Both the position numbers and the translations under genes were made by a program. The notes beneath the pieces were generated by a model. The model made no database searches, was not told the origin of the DNA, and saw only the letters and a program-made list of their open reading frames with translations. A DNA stretch of 64,000 nt, from positions 415,327 to 479,326 of the forward strand of contig NZ_LHQS01000001.1 of NCBI RefSeq assembly GCF_004102725.1, written 5' to 3'. Of this stretch, positions 27,312 to 35,324 are shown piece by piece. Every line of letters begins with the position of its first letter. The stretch's first letter is position 1. This DNA is from Methanoculleus taiwanensis (GTDB lineage: Archaea; Halobacteriota; Methanomicrobia; Methanomicrobiales; Methanoculleaceae).

Positions 27312-27540
27312 TGTGTCATTCCCCTCCGAAGGACGCTGCGGCTCTTGCAGGTCTCCGGCAGATCCGTCTTTTTGTGCGTGATCCCATGTGCAGACAGATC
27401 CCGGTTCGGTGGGCATCCCATATGAACCTCGCGACGTGCCCGCCGGGGACGAGTCAGGTACTTATCAATCCCCCTGAGTTAATGTTTTTTAGGAAATCTG
27501 CGGATATAACCGAGATCTGCCCGTCAGGAGATCGGAGAGA

Positions 27541-27549
27541 TTTATTATA
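27541..27549 (+). promoter_or_regulatory. TATA box of the aldehyde ferredoxin oxidoreductase gene
   Basis: TTTATTATAC (27540-27549) predicts initiation near 27572 and a leader of roughly ten bases before the ATG at 27583. No clear ribosome-binding site is present, in line with a nearly leaderless message. Confidence 0.55.
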
Positions 27550-27582
27550 CCCCGGGATCCCATTGGGGCTCTGGTGCTGTTC

Positions 27583-29397
27583 ATGAACGGGTATGCAGAC
27601 AGAATTCTCTACGTAGATCTGACCCGCAGCTCGACTGAGACCCGCCCGTATCCTGAAGACTGGAAACGACGGTACATCGGCGGCCGCGGCCTTGGGATCC
27701 GGCTTCTCACCGAGATGGTAGATCCGATTATCGATCCGCTCGGTGCGGAGAACGTTCTCATCTTCGCCACCGGCCCTATCGCCGGCAGCGGGTTTCCGAT
27801 CGGATCGCGCTACGACGTCATCACCAAATCGCCCCTGACCGGTACGTGCACGTCGGCGAACTCGGGCGGGAAGTTCGGCACGGCTATGAAACGCGCCGGG
27901 TACGATGCCGTCATCTTCACCGGGAGATCAGAAAAGCCCGTCTACCTCTTCCTCGATAACGGCGGTGCAGAGCTCCGTGACGCTTCCGATCTCTGGGGGA
28001 AGACGACCAGTGAGACCGCAACGGCGGTGCAGCAGGAGCACGACGATCCCGGGATCAAGGTGGCGTGTATCGGTCCCGCCGGCGAGCGCCTCTCCAGGAT
28101 CGCCGCGGTCATGAACGAAAACTCCCGTGCCGCCGGGCGCGGCGGCGTCGGTGCCGTTATGGGGTCAAAGAACCTCAAGGCGATCGCGGCGCGGGGGAAG
28201 GAGTCGATCGGGGTTGCCGACCGGGAGGCGTTCCTCCGGCTCAAAGGTGAGATCGGCTCGAAGATCCGGGAGAATGCGATATCGGGCGGAGGACTTTCCC
28301 GTTTCGGAACCGCCGTCCTCGTCAATATCATCAACGAGAACTACATCCTCCCAGTCCGGAACTTCCAGGAGAGCCACTTCCCGAATGCGGAGGCCGTCTC
28401 CGGCGAACATATGACCGAGACGATCCTCACCGGAAAGATGGGATGCCAGGCCTGCGTTATCCAGTGCGGCCGTGAGGTCGAGATCGAGGGCAAACAGATG
28501 GAAGGGCCTGAGTACGAGACGATCTGGGCGTTTGGGCCTGACTGCGGCATCGACGATCTTGCGATGATCACAAAGGCAAACCAGCGCTGCAACGACCTTG
28601 GCCTCGACACCATCTCGACCGGGGCGACCATCGCCTGTGCCATGGAACTCTCTGAGAAGGGGTATCTCGGCGAGGAGATCCGGTTCGGGGATGCTGCGAA
28701 GATGTACGACCTCGTCCGGATGATCGCGTACCGGGAAGGGATCGGGGACGAGCTCGCCGAGGGTTCGTACCGGTTCGCGGAGAAGTACGGCCACCCCGAA
28801 CTCTCGATGAGTGCCAAGCGGCAGGAGCTTCCCGCCTACGACCCGAGGGGGCTGCAGGGGCACGGCCTTGAGTATGCCACCTCCGTCCGGGGGGGCGACC
28901 ACGTCTACGGATACATGATAGCCCCCGAAGTGCTCGGCTCTCCGGAGAAACTGGATCCGTATACGAGTGAGGGTAAAGCGGTCTGGACGAAGATCCTGCA
29001 GGATCTCACTGCCGTTATCGACTCGTCGGGAAGCTGCCTTTTCACCTCGTTCCCGCTCGGGGCGGGGGATTATGCGGCGATGATCGCGGCCGTCACCGGT
29101 TTTGCCATCGACGGCGACGGAGTGCTCGCTATCGGCGACCGGATCTGGAACATGCAGAAGATCTTCAACCTCAAAGCCGGGTTCGGGAAAGAGGACGATA
29201 CCCTCCCGCCGCGCCTCCTGAACGAGCCGCTCACGGAGGGCGCTCCAGAAGGCCGGGTATGGGAGCGCCAGCCTCTTCTCGATGAGTACTACCGGGCGCG
29301 GGGGTGGGACACCGAAGGTCGCCCGACCGCGGAGAAACTCCGGGAGCTTGGGATCGAGTCTCTTGCTCCGGAGGCTGCCGGCATCCCCGGCAGGTGA
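27583..29397 (+). CDS. aor: Tungsten-dependent aldehyde ferredoxin oxidoreductase family protein
   Basis: About 604 residues. The N-terminal pterin-binding domain starts MNGYADRILYVDLTRSS and includes YIGGRGLGIRLL. Cluster ligands are CQACVIQC (about residues 288-295) and a fourth Cys in SGSCLFTSF. The second pterin motif is YDPRGLQGHGLEYATSVRGG. This family oxidises aldehydes to acids with ferredoxin as acceptor, or acts in reverse; the exact substrate cannot be read from the sequence. A GTG at 27574 would add three residues, but the ATG is preferred. The divergent ThiS/MoaD-like gene supports cofactor supply. Confidence 0.93.
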   Translation: MNGYADRILYVDLTRSSTETRPYPEDWKRRYIGGRGLGIRLLTEMVDPIIDPLGAENVLIFATGPIAGSGFPIGSRYDVITKSPLTGTCTSANSGGKFGTAMKRAGYDAVIFTGRSEKPVYLFLDNGGAELRDASDLWGKTTSETATAVQQEHDDPGIKVACIGPAGERLSRIAAVMNENSRAAGRGGVGAVMGSKNLKAIAARGKESIGVADREAFLRLKGEIGSKIRENAISGGGLSRFGTAVLVNIINENYILPVRNFQESHFPNAEAVSGEHMTETILTGKMGCQACVIQCGREVEIEGKQMEGPEYETIWAFGPDCGIDDLAMITKANQRCNDLGLDTISTGATIACAMELSEKGYLGEEIRFGDAAKMYDLVRMIAYREGIGDELAEGSYRFAEKYGHPELSMSAKRQELPAYDPRGLQGHGLEYATSVRGGDHVYGYMIAPEVLGSPEKLDPYTSEGKAVWTKILQDLTAVIDSSGSCLFTSFPLGAGDYAAMIAAVTGFAIDGDGVLAIGDRIWNMQKIFNLKAGFGKEDDTLPPRLLNEPLTEGAPEGRVWERQPLLDEYYRARGWDTEGRPTAEKLRELGIESLAPEAAGIPGR

Positions 29398-29399
29398 CC

Positions 29400-29855
29400 T
29401 TACCGCTCCTCTCTCTTTATCCGCCACCCGCCGGTTGCTGCGGGAATGCAGTCGATCTCGGGTGAATATGGTTTGATGTCCAGCACCGGTGTCCCGTCGA
29501 GGGCGTCAAGACCCCGGACAGCAAGGACGGCACCGCTACGGGAGATCAGATCTACAATGCCGAGCCCGATGGGGTTCGGCCGGGCCGGGGATCGGGTGGA
29601 AAAGACCCCTTTCTGTGCGCTTTCTCCCGGAGGCGTGGCGAAGAGCAGTCCCCGCTCTGCCCGGTCGAGCCAGTACAGGACGATCAGGTGGCTGCTCCCT
29701 TCCACGTTCTGCAGGCCGGGGGCGAACTCCTCGAAGATATGAATCTCGGCGGTCGTATCGACGAGCCGCCCCTGCCGGGGTGCGTCGCCGCGCTCCCGGT
29801 ACGGCGAACGGACGACCCCTATTGGAATGCACTCCATGCACGCTTCACGTTCCAT
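29400..29855 (-). CDS. trmO: TsaA/TrmO-domain tRNA-t6A37 methyltransferase
   Basis: 151 residues of the TsaA/VirR beta-barrel family: ECIPIGVVRSPYRERGDAPR, HIFEEFAPGLQNVEGSSHLI, STRSPARPNPIGLGIVDLI and LDIKPYSPEIDCI. TrmO uses S-adenosylmethionine to methylate t6A at position 37 of threonine tRNAs. It starts two bases after the rnhA stop on the same strand. Start could also be the ATG at 29837 (MECIPIGVV). Activity on tRNA is inferred from bacterial relatives. Confidence 0.88.
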   Translation of the reverse strand: MEREACMECIPIGVVRSPYRERGDAPRQGRLVDTTAEIHIFEEFAPGLQNVEGSSHLIVLYWLDRAERGLLFATPPGESAQKGVFSTRSPARPNPIGLGIVDLISRSGAVLAVRGLDALDGTPVLDIKPYSPEIDCIPAATGGWRIKREER

Positions 29856-29857
29856 AG

Positions 29858-30295
29858 TCAGTCATGTCTCCTCTGTGCTCCTCCATACGTATCAAGCGTC
29901 TCGTTGCAGAGGCGGTCGGCGATTCTGATACAGGGATGTTCCCGAGGAACGCTGACGAAAGAGACCGCCTTGAAGGCCGCCGCACGTTGCAGCACCTTTT
30001 GATGGAGTTCTGCAAGATGCTCTTTCCTGATGCGGTACTGCCCGGTGAGCTGCCGGACGACGAGCTCGCTGTCCGAGTGGACGACGACCGTTCCCCCGGT
30101 ATGCTTCCGGGCTTCGGTCAGTGCATTGATGACCGCGTGGTACTCGGCGACGTTGTTCGTCGCCCGGCCGAGGTAGCCCGTCTGCGATTCGACGATGCTG
30201 CCGTCCTGTACGACTACGAATGCCCATGCTGCGGCTCCCGGGTTGCCGCGGGAAGCTCCGTCCGTATAGATGGTAAGTATATCTCCGTTCGTCAT
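29858..30295 (-). CDS. rnhA: Ribonuclease HI
   Basis: 145 residues with the RNase H1 acidic residues in order: IYTDGASRGNPGAAAWAF (first Asp), TNNVAEYHAVINAL (Glu), VVHSDSELVVRQLTGQYRI (second Asp) and HPCIRIADRLCNETLD (last Asp region). It cuts the RNA strand of RNA-DNA hybrids. Archaea always carry RNase HII; an additional type 1 enzyme of this compact kind occurs in some methanogens. It probably shares a transcript with trmO. Confidence 0.93.
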   Translation of the reverse strand: MTNGDILTIYTDGASRGNPGAAAWAFVVVQDGSIVESQTGYLGRATNNVAEYHAVINALTEARKHTGGTVVVHSDSELVVRQLTGQYRIRKEHLAELHQKVLQRAAAFKAVSFVSVPREHPCIRIADRLCNETLDTYGGAQRRHD

Positions 30296-30449
30296 GAGTG
30301 TATCCTGCCTTACCGGCGGCGGAGGCGGTTCATTTCGGCCGCCTGCATCTGAAGGGTGATTGTCCGATCTGCTCGATGTTATGTATATCCCTTTGCAGGT
30401 ACCCTTCTACCGTACTACCTTAATAGTCGGGTGGTGCAGAGGCACCCCC

Positions 30450-31154
30450 ATGCTTGATATGGGCAGGGTCATCGAGGATGCATCGCTCCGCGATCGAAGC
30501 CATGTCTTTGAAGACCGCACCGATGCAGGGAGAAAGCTTGCGGCATCTCTCTCCACGCTTGAGGACATAGAGAATCCGGTCGTCTGCCCCATTCCTGCGG
30601 GCGGCGTTCCTCTCGGGATTGAAGTGGCGCGGGCGCTTTCGGCACCGCTCCGGATGGCCGTTGTCCGGAAGGTGCAGATCCCCTGGAACCCCGAGGCCGG
30701 GTTCGGTTCCGTCACCTGGGACGGACGCGTTTTCCTGAACCGGGCTATGCTCGCCGGGCTCACGCTGACTGACGAGGAGATCGATGCGGCCGTCGACAAA
30801 GCACGGCAGAACGTCCGCGAGCGGCTCGGGCGGTTCTCGAGCGGTCGGCCGGTTCCGTCCCTTGAGGATGCGACTGCCGTCCTGATAGACGACGGGCTTG
30901 CCACCGGGTATACGATGCTTGCTGCCGTCGAGGCCGCGTCGGCAGAGTCGCCCCGGCGCGTAATCGTCGCTGTTCCGACGGGTTCGCTCCGTTCGGTTGA
31001 GTTCATGGCGGAAAAGGCCGATCTGGTCGTCTGCCTCAATATAAGATCCGGCTACTCGTTTGCGGTCGCCGCGGCATACAGGAGGTGGCACGATCTCTCC
31101 GATAGCGAGGTGGAGAGCTTGCTCATCCAGGCTCGTGATATGGGACTCTTTTAG
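30450..31154 (+). CDS. Phosphoribosyltransferase-domain protein
   Basis: 234 residues. The PRPP-binding signature is AVLIDDGLATGYTMLAAVEA (about residues 145-165) and the pyrophosphate loop is CPIPAGGVPLGIEVARAL (about 46-63). Between them a hood region has DEEIDAAVDKARQNVRERLG. The base or substrate is not evident and the protein does not match a named purine or pyrimidine salvage enzyme, so the function stays open. The ATG at 30450 has GAGG seven bases upstream. A longer frame from a TTG at 30360 would cross the promoter-like TTAATA at 30420-30425. Confidence 0.85.
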   Translation: MLDMGRVIEDASLRDRSHVFEDRTDAGRKLAASLSTLEDIENPVVCPIPAGGVPLGIEVARALSAPLRMAVVRKVQIPWNPEAGFGSVTWDGRVFLNRAMLAGLTLTDEEIDAAVDKARQNVRERLGRFSSGRPVPSLEDATAVLIDDGLATGYTMLAAVEAASAESPRRVIVAVPTGSLRSVEFMAEKADLVVCLNIRSGYSFAVAAAYRRWHDLSDSEVESLLIQARDMGLF

Positions 31155-31179
31155 GAGCGGTCTCTCCCGGCATAACCTC

Positions 31180-31187
31180 TTTATACC
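31180..31187 (+). promoter_or_regulatory. TATA box of PEBP gene 1
   Basis: CTCTTTATACCACG contains TTTATACC; predicted start is near 31209, about ten bases before the ATG at 31219. Confidence 0.6.
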
Positions 31188-31218
31188 ACGTGCCTCATGG
31201 GAGGCGGAGGAGTTCTCC

Positions 31219-31692
31219 ATGGATGGCCTCTACATCAATCTCGGGTTTAGCGTCTTTCCGCAGAAGTACACCTGCGATGGAACGAATGTATCGCCGCGTA
31301 TCGAGATCCGCGGGATCACAACGCCATACTGTGCCGTCATTCTGGAGGATCCGGATTGTCCCGGTGGAACATTTACCCACTGGCTGATCTGGAATGTCGC
31401 CGGCAGCGGCAGTCTTCCCGAGGGACTGCCCGCGAGGGGAAAGATTACGGATCCCGTCACCGCGGTGCAGGGCAGGAACGATCACGGTACTCTCGGCTAC
31501 TACGGACCATGTCCACCGCGGGAATCGACGCACCGGTACTTCTTCCGGGTCTACGGTGTCCGGGAAGAGATCGATCTCGACCCCGGAGCGGACAGGGTTG
31601 CCCTTGAAGAGGCGCTGGAGGATCTCATTGAACAGTACGGGGAGGCGATGGCGGCGTACGGGAGGAAGATTGAGGCCTCACCTGGCGTATAG
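31219..31692 (+). CDS. PEBP family protein (YbhB/YbcL type), copy 1
   Basis: 157 residues of the phosphatidylethanolamine-binding protein family, the compact YbhB/YbcL-type form. The ligand pocket looks complete: EDPDCPGGTFTHWLIWNV (DPDxP and the His of THW) and GPCPPRESTHRYFFRVYG (second motif with HRY). The ATG follows GGAGGAG by six bases. Bacterial and archaeal members have no settled role; small-anion or lipid-headgroup binding is typical. It is the first of four tandem copies and the closest to the family consensus. Confidence 0.92.
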   Translation: MDGLYINLGFSVFPQKYTCDGTNVSPRIEIRGITTPYCAVILEDPDCPGGTFTHWLIWNVAGSGSLPEGLPARGKITDPVTAVQGRNDHGTLGYYGPCPPRESTHRYFFRVYGVREEIDLDPGADRVALEEALEDLIEQYGEAMAAYGRKIEASPGV

Positions 31693-31760
31693 CCTCTCCT
31701 CGCCCTTCCCGGTCGTGGGTGCCATGCGGGAGTGAACGAACCGTCCCCGTGCACAATGAT

Positions 31761-31768
31761 TTTATACC
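31761..31768 (+). promoter_or_regulatory. TATA box of PEBP gene 2
   Basis: GATTTTATACCAGG contains TTTATACC as at copy 1; predicted start near 31790, leader about 17 nt with GAGGAGGT before the ATG at 31807. Confidence 0.6.
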
Positions 31769-31806
31769 AGGTTTCCCCTCCGGGATACCTCGAGGAGGTA
31801 TACAAT

Positions 31807-32283
31807 ATGGATGGTCTTGACGTGCGGCTTGGATTTGACCGCTTTCCCAGGGCATACACCTGTGACGGTGACGACACCTCGCCGGGCATTACGATCGAAG
31901 GTCTGCTGACTCCGTATCTCGCCGTCATTCTCGACGACCCCGACTCTTCCGGGGGGACGTTCACGCACTGGCTCATCTGGAATATTCCGGCGACCGATCA
32001 GATTCCCGAGGGGATTCCCCCGCTTGGGAAGGTTGAGTATCCGATTCCGGCAGTTCAGGGGATGAACGATTTCTCGCGAGTGGGTTACGGCGGCCCCTGT
32101 CCTGCACGGGGCGAGTCGCACCGCTATTTCGTCAGAGTCTACGGGATGCCGGTGTTGCTCGATCTGTCTCCGGGCTCGACCCGGATCGAGCTTGAGACCC
32201 TTCTTCGGGGAACCGCAACGCAGTATGGTGAGACGATGGCTCTCTGCGAGCGTGAGTGGGTGCCGGCAATCCCGGGCCGGTAG
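31807..32283 (+). CDS. PEBP family protein, copy 2
   Basis: 158 residues, clearly related to copy 1 from the first residues (MDGLDVRLGFDRFPRAYTCD against MDGLYINLGFSVFPQKYTCD). Pocket motifs are LDDPDSSGGTFTHWLIWNI, where DPDCP has become DPDSS, and GPCPARGESHRYFVRVYG, which is intact. The gene has its own TATA box and a GAGGAGGT ribosome-binding site. It is cytoplasmic, with no signal peptide. Confidence 0.92.
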   Translation: MDGLDVRLGFDRFPRAYTCDGDDTSPGITIEGLLTPYLAVILDDPDSSGGTFTHWLIWNIPATDQIPEGIPPLGKVEYPIPAVQGMNDFSRVGYGGPCPARGESHRYFVRVYGMPVLLDLSPGSTRIELETLLRGTATQYGETMALCEREWVPAIPGR

Positions 32284-32321
32284 CGTAGCTTACCCGTCTG
32301 GGTTCGGTATCCGCCGTTCCC

Positions 32322-32330
32322 TTTTTAACT
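32322..32330 (+). promoter_or_regulatory. TATA box of PEBP gene 3 (leaderless)
   Basis: TTTTTAACT predicts initiation at about 32351, which is the first base of the ATG of copy 3. No ribosome-binding site precedes that ATG (the upstream bases ACCTCC are the complement of one). Confidence 0.55.
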
Positions 32331-32350
32331 TCTGCGATGCACCTCCTGCT

Positions 32351-32818
32351 ATGGCTGCTGCTGTCGAAAAGCTGACTGTCTCCCTGCCTTCAGCGGAGTT
32401 TCGTATCTGGAATACCTGTGACGGCGCCGATCTCTCGCCCGAACTTCGCATCGGTCATCTTAAGCCGGAGGTTCGGTCAATAGCGGTCTTTGCGCTGAAC
32501 CCCGCAGAAGAAGGCTGTTCCTTTACATCCTGGCTTGCATGGAATATCGACCCGTTGTCTCTCATCCCGGAGGGTATCCCGCCGCAGGGCGTCGTAACCG
32601 CTCCGGTGAACGCCGTGCAGGGAACGAACGATTACGGCACGCTCGGGTATCGCGGCCCGTGCCCGCCGAGGGGAGAGACGCATCGCTACCATTTCAAGGT
32701 CTACGGGCTCGATGCTTCGCTGAATCTTCCCGCAGGCGCCACCAAACATGAGCTGATCGAGGCGATGAAGGGGCATGTGCTCCAGTTCGGCGATACCGTG
32801 GCTATCTACGGGAGGTGA
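32351..32818 (+). CDS. PEBP family protein, copy 3 (degenerate pocket)
   Basis: 155 residues. The fold motifs remain (WNTCDGADLSPELRIG, GTNDYGTLGYRGPCPPRGET, HRYHFKVYG). The first pocket motif, however, reads ALNPAEEGCSFTSWLAWNI, so the DPD and the His before Trp have been lost (THW to TSW). The second motif with its HRY is kept. The message is predicted to be leaderless. Loss of half the anion-binding residues suggests another ligand or a purely structural or partner-binding role. Confidence 0.88.
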   Translation: MAAAVEKLTVSLPSAEFRIWNTCDGADLSPELRIGHLKPEVRSIAVFALNPAEEGCSFTSWLAWNIDPLSLIPEGIPPQGVVTAPVNAVQGTNDYGTLGYRGPCPPRGETHRYHFKVYGLDASLNLPAGATKHELIEAMKGHVLQFGDTVAIYGR

Positions 32819-32887
32819 CGCTGTTTTTCCTCCCCCGGCCGTTCCGGAGGAAGAGGAGTCCCGGCGCTGCCGGATTGATACCAATCC

Positions 32888-32897
32888 TTTTATAATA
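32888..32897 (+). promoter_or_regulatory. TATA box of PEBP gene 4
   Basis: TTTTATAATA at 32888-32897; predicted start near 32918, so the ATG at 32897 cannot be used and the ATG at 32930 is the likely start. Confidence 0.6.
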
Positions 32898-32929
32898 TGT
32901 TCCGCAATCCGGGAGCGGAGCGTGATAAG

Positions 32930-33385
32930 ATGCATCCGTTGACGGTGACGCTGGAATTCGAGGATTTCCCGGATACGCATACCTGCAGCGGGGAGGATGT
33001 CTCTCCGCGGATCATAGTGGAGGGCGTACTGCCAAACATCGTCTCCCTTGCCGTGGTGGCGACGAGCAGCCCTGAAGTGGGGCCTTCGAAGACTTCGTGG
33101 GTGGTCTGGAACATCGAACCGGCTGGGCCGATCCCGGCGGGGATACCGAACGAGGAGGTGGTATCTTCTCCGGTTCGGTGCGTTCAGGGGAGAAACGACT
33201 TCGGTATCATCGGGTACCGGGGACCGTGCCCGGAGCCTGGAGAGACGGAGGCGTACCTCTTCCGGGTATATGCTCTTGATCTCACTCTCCACCTGCCGCC
33301 CGGCGCGAACTGGGAGGAGCTGGTCAGGGCTATGGAGGGGTCGGTGAATCAGATCGGCGAGGCGGTCGTACTCCGGACGGGCTGA
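32930..33385 (+). CDS. PEBP family protein, copy 4 (most diverged pocket)
   Basis: 151 residues. It keeps the PEBP outline (HTCSGEDVSPRIIVEGVLPN, CVQGRNDFGIIGYRGPCP) but both pocket motifs are altered: TSSPEVGPSKTSWVVWNI lacks DPD and His, and GETEAYLFRVYAL lacks the HRY histidine and arginine. The start at 32930 follows GGAG at a usable distance and lies downstream of the predicted transcription start. It is the last of the tandem set and the furthest from the family consensus. Confidence 0.88.
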   Translation: MHPLTVTLEFEDFPDTHTCSGEDVSPRIIVEGVLPNIVSLAVVATSSPEVGPSKTSWVVWNIEPAGPIPAGIPNEEVVSSPVRCVQGRNDFGIIGYRGPCPEPGETEAYLFRVYALDLTLHLPPGANWEELVRAMEGSVNQIGEAVVLRTG

Positions 33386-33571
33386 TCGGGAGCGATGCGG
33401 TTCAGGAACAGAGCGGCGCCTACAATCACTACGATCCGGCCGCCCGGCGGCAGGGGTGCGAAAAATGTCCCGGAAGGACGGTTTTCCTCTTCCGGAGGCT
33501 CCCGGGAATGTGTCGGCAGTCCGAGAGCCCGGACAATTGCTCTCGAAAGTGAGTGGATGGGAGCCTCCTGC

Positions 33572-34003
33572 CTACCGTGGCAGCGGAGGGCTCTGTTTCT
33601 CGATAGTATGCGCGAGTTTTCCCATCTCGTCGCTCAGCATGCGTATCATATCATCCTGGGTGATGATGCCGATCAATCTGCCGCTGTCGTCAACGATTGG
33701 CATTCTCCGTACTCCTTCCCGGGCAACTTTCTCGATCGCCTCGTAGATGCCCATATCGTCCCTGAACGTAACCAGATCTTTCGTCATGATCTCTTCCGCC
33801 GTGACATCCTCCGATCTGGCGCCCTTTGCAAGGATCCTGACCACGAGGTCGCGATCGGTTACGATTCCGGCGGGTCTGTCCTCACTGGTGACGACCATGA
33901 CGCTCCCGACATTTTTATCGTCCATGATCCTGGCAATCTCAACGGCGGGTGTATCCGGCGAGACCGCCACAACCTCTTCCCGGCAACAGTGCATAAGTCC
34001 CAT
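33572..34003 (-). CDS. Protein with a CBS domain pair
   Basis: 143 residues made of two CBS motifs: VVAVSPDTPAVEIARIMDDK through GIVTDRDLVVRILAKG (about residues 11-60), and MTKDLVTFRDDMGIYEAIEK through GIITQDDMIRMLSDEMGKLA (about 73-130). A short Cys pair (MHCCREE) stands near the N-terminus. CBS pairs bind adenosyl ligands and usually regulate another protein; no catalytic domain is fused here. The ATG at 34003 follows GGAGGT by eight bases, and CTTTAATATA near 34043 is a likely TATA box on this strand. Confidence 0.92.
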   Translation of the reverse strand: MGLMHCCREEVVAVSPDTPAVEIARIMDDKNVGSVMVVTSEDRPAGIVTDRDLVVRILAKGARSEDVTAEEIMTKDLVTFRDDMGIYEAIEKVAREGVRRMPIVDDSGRLIGIITQDDMIRMLSDEMGKLAHTIEKQSPPLPR

Positions 34004-34212
34004 GATGCATAACCTCCACCGTCCCTGATCGCGAAATGCTATATTAAAGTAACCCGTCACGCCACCGTTCATGCATCGCCGCCGTGGGGCGCCCCGCACG
34101 GCACCGCTGGTGCAATGGAGATTACATGGAGGCGAAGATCCGAAAAAAGAGCACGAGCCTGATGGGGCTCAGCACTTCATCTCCTCGGAGAGGTATTTTC
34201 TTCAAGCACCCG

Positions 34213-35016
34213 TCATCCGGTCTGGTTCCCACTGCCCGAGACCGCCCGCACCTGACCGTCTTCGACGACCAGCGTAGCCTCGGGCGGGATGCCGCCTCCC
34301 GGCTGCACGGTCCCGTCGGCATTCATGCCCACGGTCTCCTGCCCCGTGACGGTCCCTCCTCCGATATCCACCTGGTTTTCGCCGATGGAGATGACCCCGA
34401 CCCCGCTAAAAGCCGTTACGTTGGCAACGGGAGCGATGACGTATTCCCCGTTCTGAGTTACGAAGAGCGACTGATCGGCAAGGAAGTCGAATCGCACGAC
34501 TGCGGCCGCATCCATGGTCACCGTGAGGTTGGTGGTGACCGTAAACTCGGTCGACGGCATGGTGGCACTCTGGGCACCGGCGGCATCGACGACCGTCGGA
34601 TTCGAGAATACCAGCTCGATCCGGTCGTAGGCCCCTTCGGCGACGTAGGTGTCGACCAGCGGTAGTTCCGCAGCGTCCTGCCGGAGCTGCGCCAGATCGA
34701 TCGTCTTTGGCGTGAACGAGAGCTCCTGCCATCCGGCGGTGGCGTTATGCAGCCTGATGCTCTCAACCTGCATGGAGATACTGCTCACCTGCCCGAGATC
34801 CGCCGCTTCATCGGTTACCGTAACGGCGAAACGGCCGAGTATCTCCTCTTTTTCACCTGCATCCGATACATTCTGCGTCTGCCCTGCCTCAGCCGGGCCG
34901 GTCGTCACCGGCGTCGTCTCTCCAGTATCGTTCGGCTCAAGCGGCGTTGTACATCCCGCGATAACCAGGGCTGCCAGCACGAGGATCGCCAGGAATCCTC
35001 CTCTCATCCGGTTCAT
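34213..35016 (-). CDS. DUF4382-type lipoprotein
   Basis: 267 residues. The lipoprotein signal has LAALVIAGC (lipobox, Cys at about residue 21), followed by a Thr/Pro/Glu-rich linker to residue 55. The folded part carries FAVTVTDEAADLGQVSSISM, WQELSFTPKTIDLAQLR and VAEGAYDRIELVFSNPTVVD, which I recognise as the DUF4382 pattern (beta-sandwich carbohydrate-binding-like). It is predicted to be exported and lipid-anchored. TTTTTATACT near 35050 on this strand is a fitting TATA box. The function is unknown. Confidence 0.82.
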   Translation of the reverse strand: MNRMRGGFLAILVLAALVIAGCTTPLEPNDTGETTPVTTGPAEAGQTQNVSDAGEKEEILGRFAVTVTDEAADLGQVSSISMQVESIRLHNATAGWQELSFTPKTIDLAQLRQDAAELPLVDTYVAEGAYDRIELVFSNPTVVDAAGAQSATMPSTEFTVTTNLTVTMDAAAVVRFDFLADQSLFVTQNGEYVIAPVANVTAFSGVGVISIGENQVDIGGGTVTGQETVGMNADGTVQPGGGIPPEATLVVEDGQVRAVSGSGNQTG

Positions 35017-35324
35017 GGCATCACCGGGGGTGAATCTGAATGGTAGTATAAAAATACGACTGATGAATCCGCTGCTGCCGGGATCCTGTATCCTGGCTAT
35101 ACGCTATTGGCGCCTCTTCGTTCTCCACATGTACCTGCAGGGTTTTTAGACTTCCAGGCAATCGTTGCCGCGCCATCTTCCCGGGACGCCTGCCGGGGGG
35201 CGGGCTGGCTTCCTGACGGCTCTCTTCGTACGCTTGCAGGTGCCTCACCCCGGGCGAGTTCCTCATTCACGCTACTCGCCGACTCATTTTTATATCCCTG
35301 CACGAAAGATGCTCATATCCTGAA
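35017..35324. other. 308-bp divergent intergenic region
   Basis: It holds two promoters facing apart: TTTTTATACT (minus, near 35050) for the DUF4382 lipoprotein and TTTTTATATCC (plus, 35287-35297) for the TerC-like gene. The roughly 200 bp between them can be translated in several frames, but no frame has a ribosome-binding site and protein-like composition. I see no convincing gene or RNA. Confidence 0.6.

Noticed and set aside
32897-32932. ATG at 32897 as the start of PEBP copy 4
   Set aside because: It lies within or next to the TATA box and upstream of the predicted transcription start; the ATG at 32930 is better placed.
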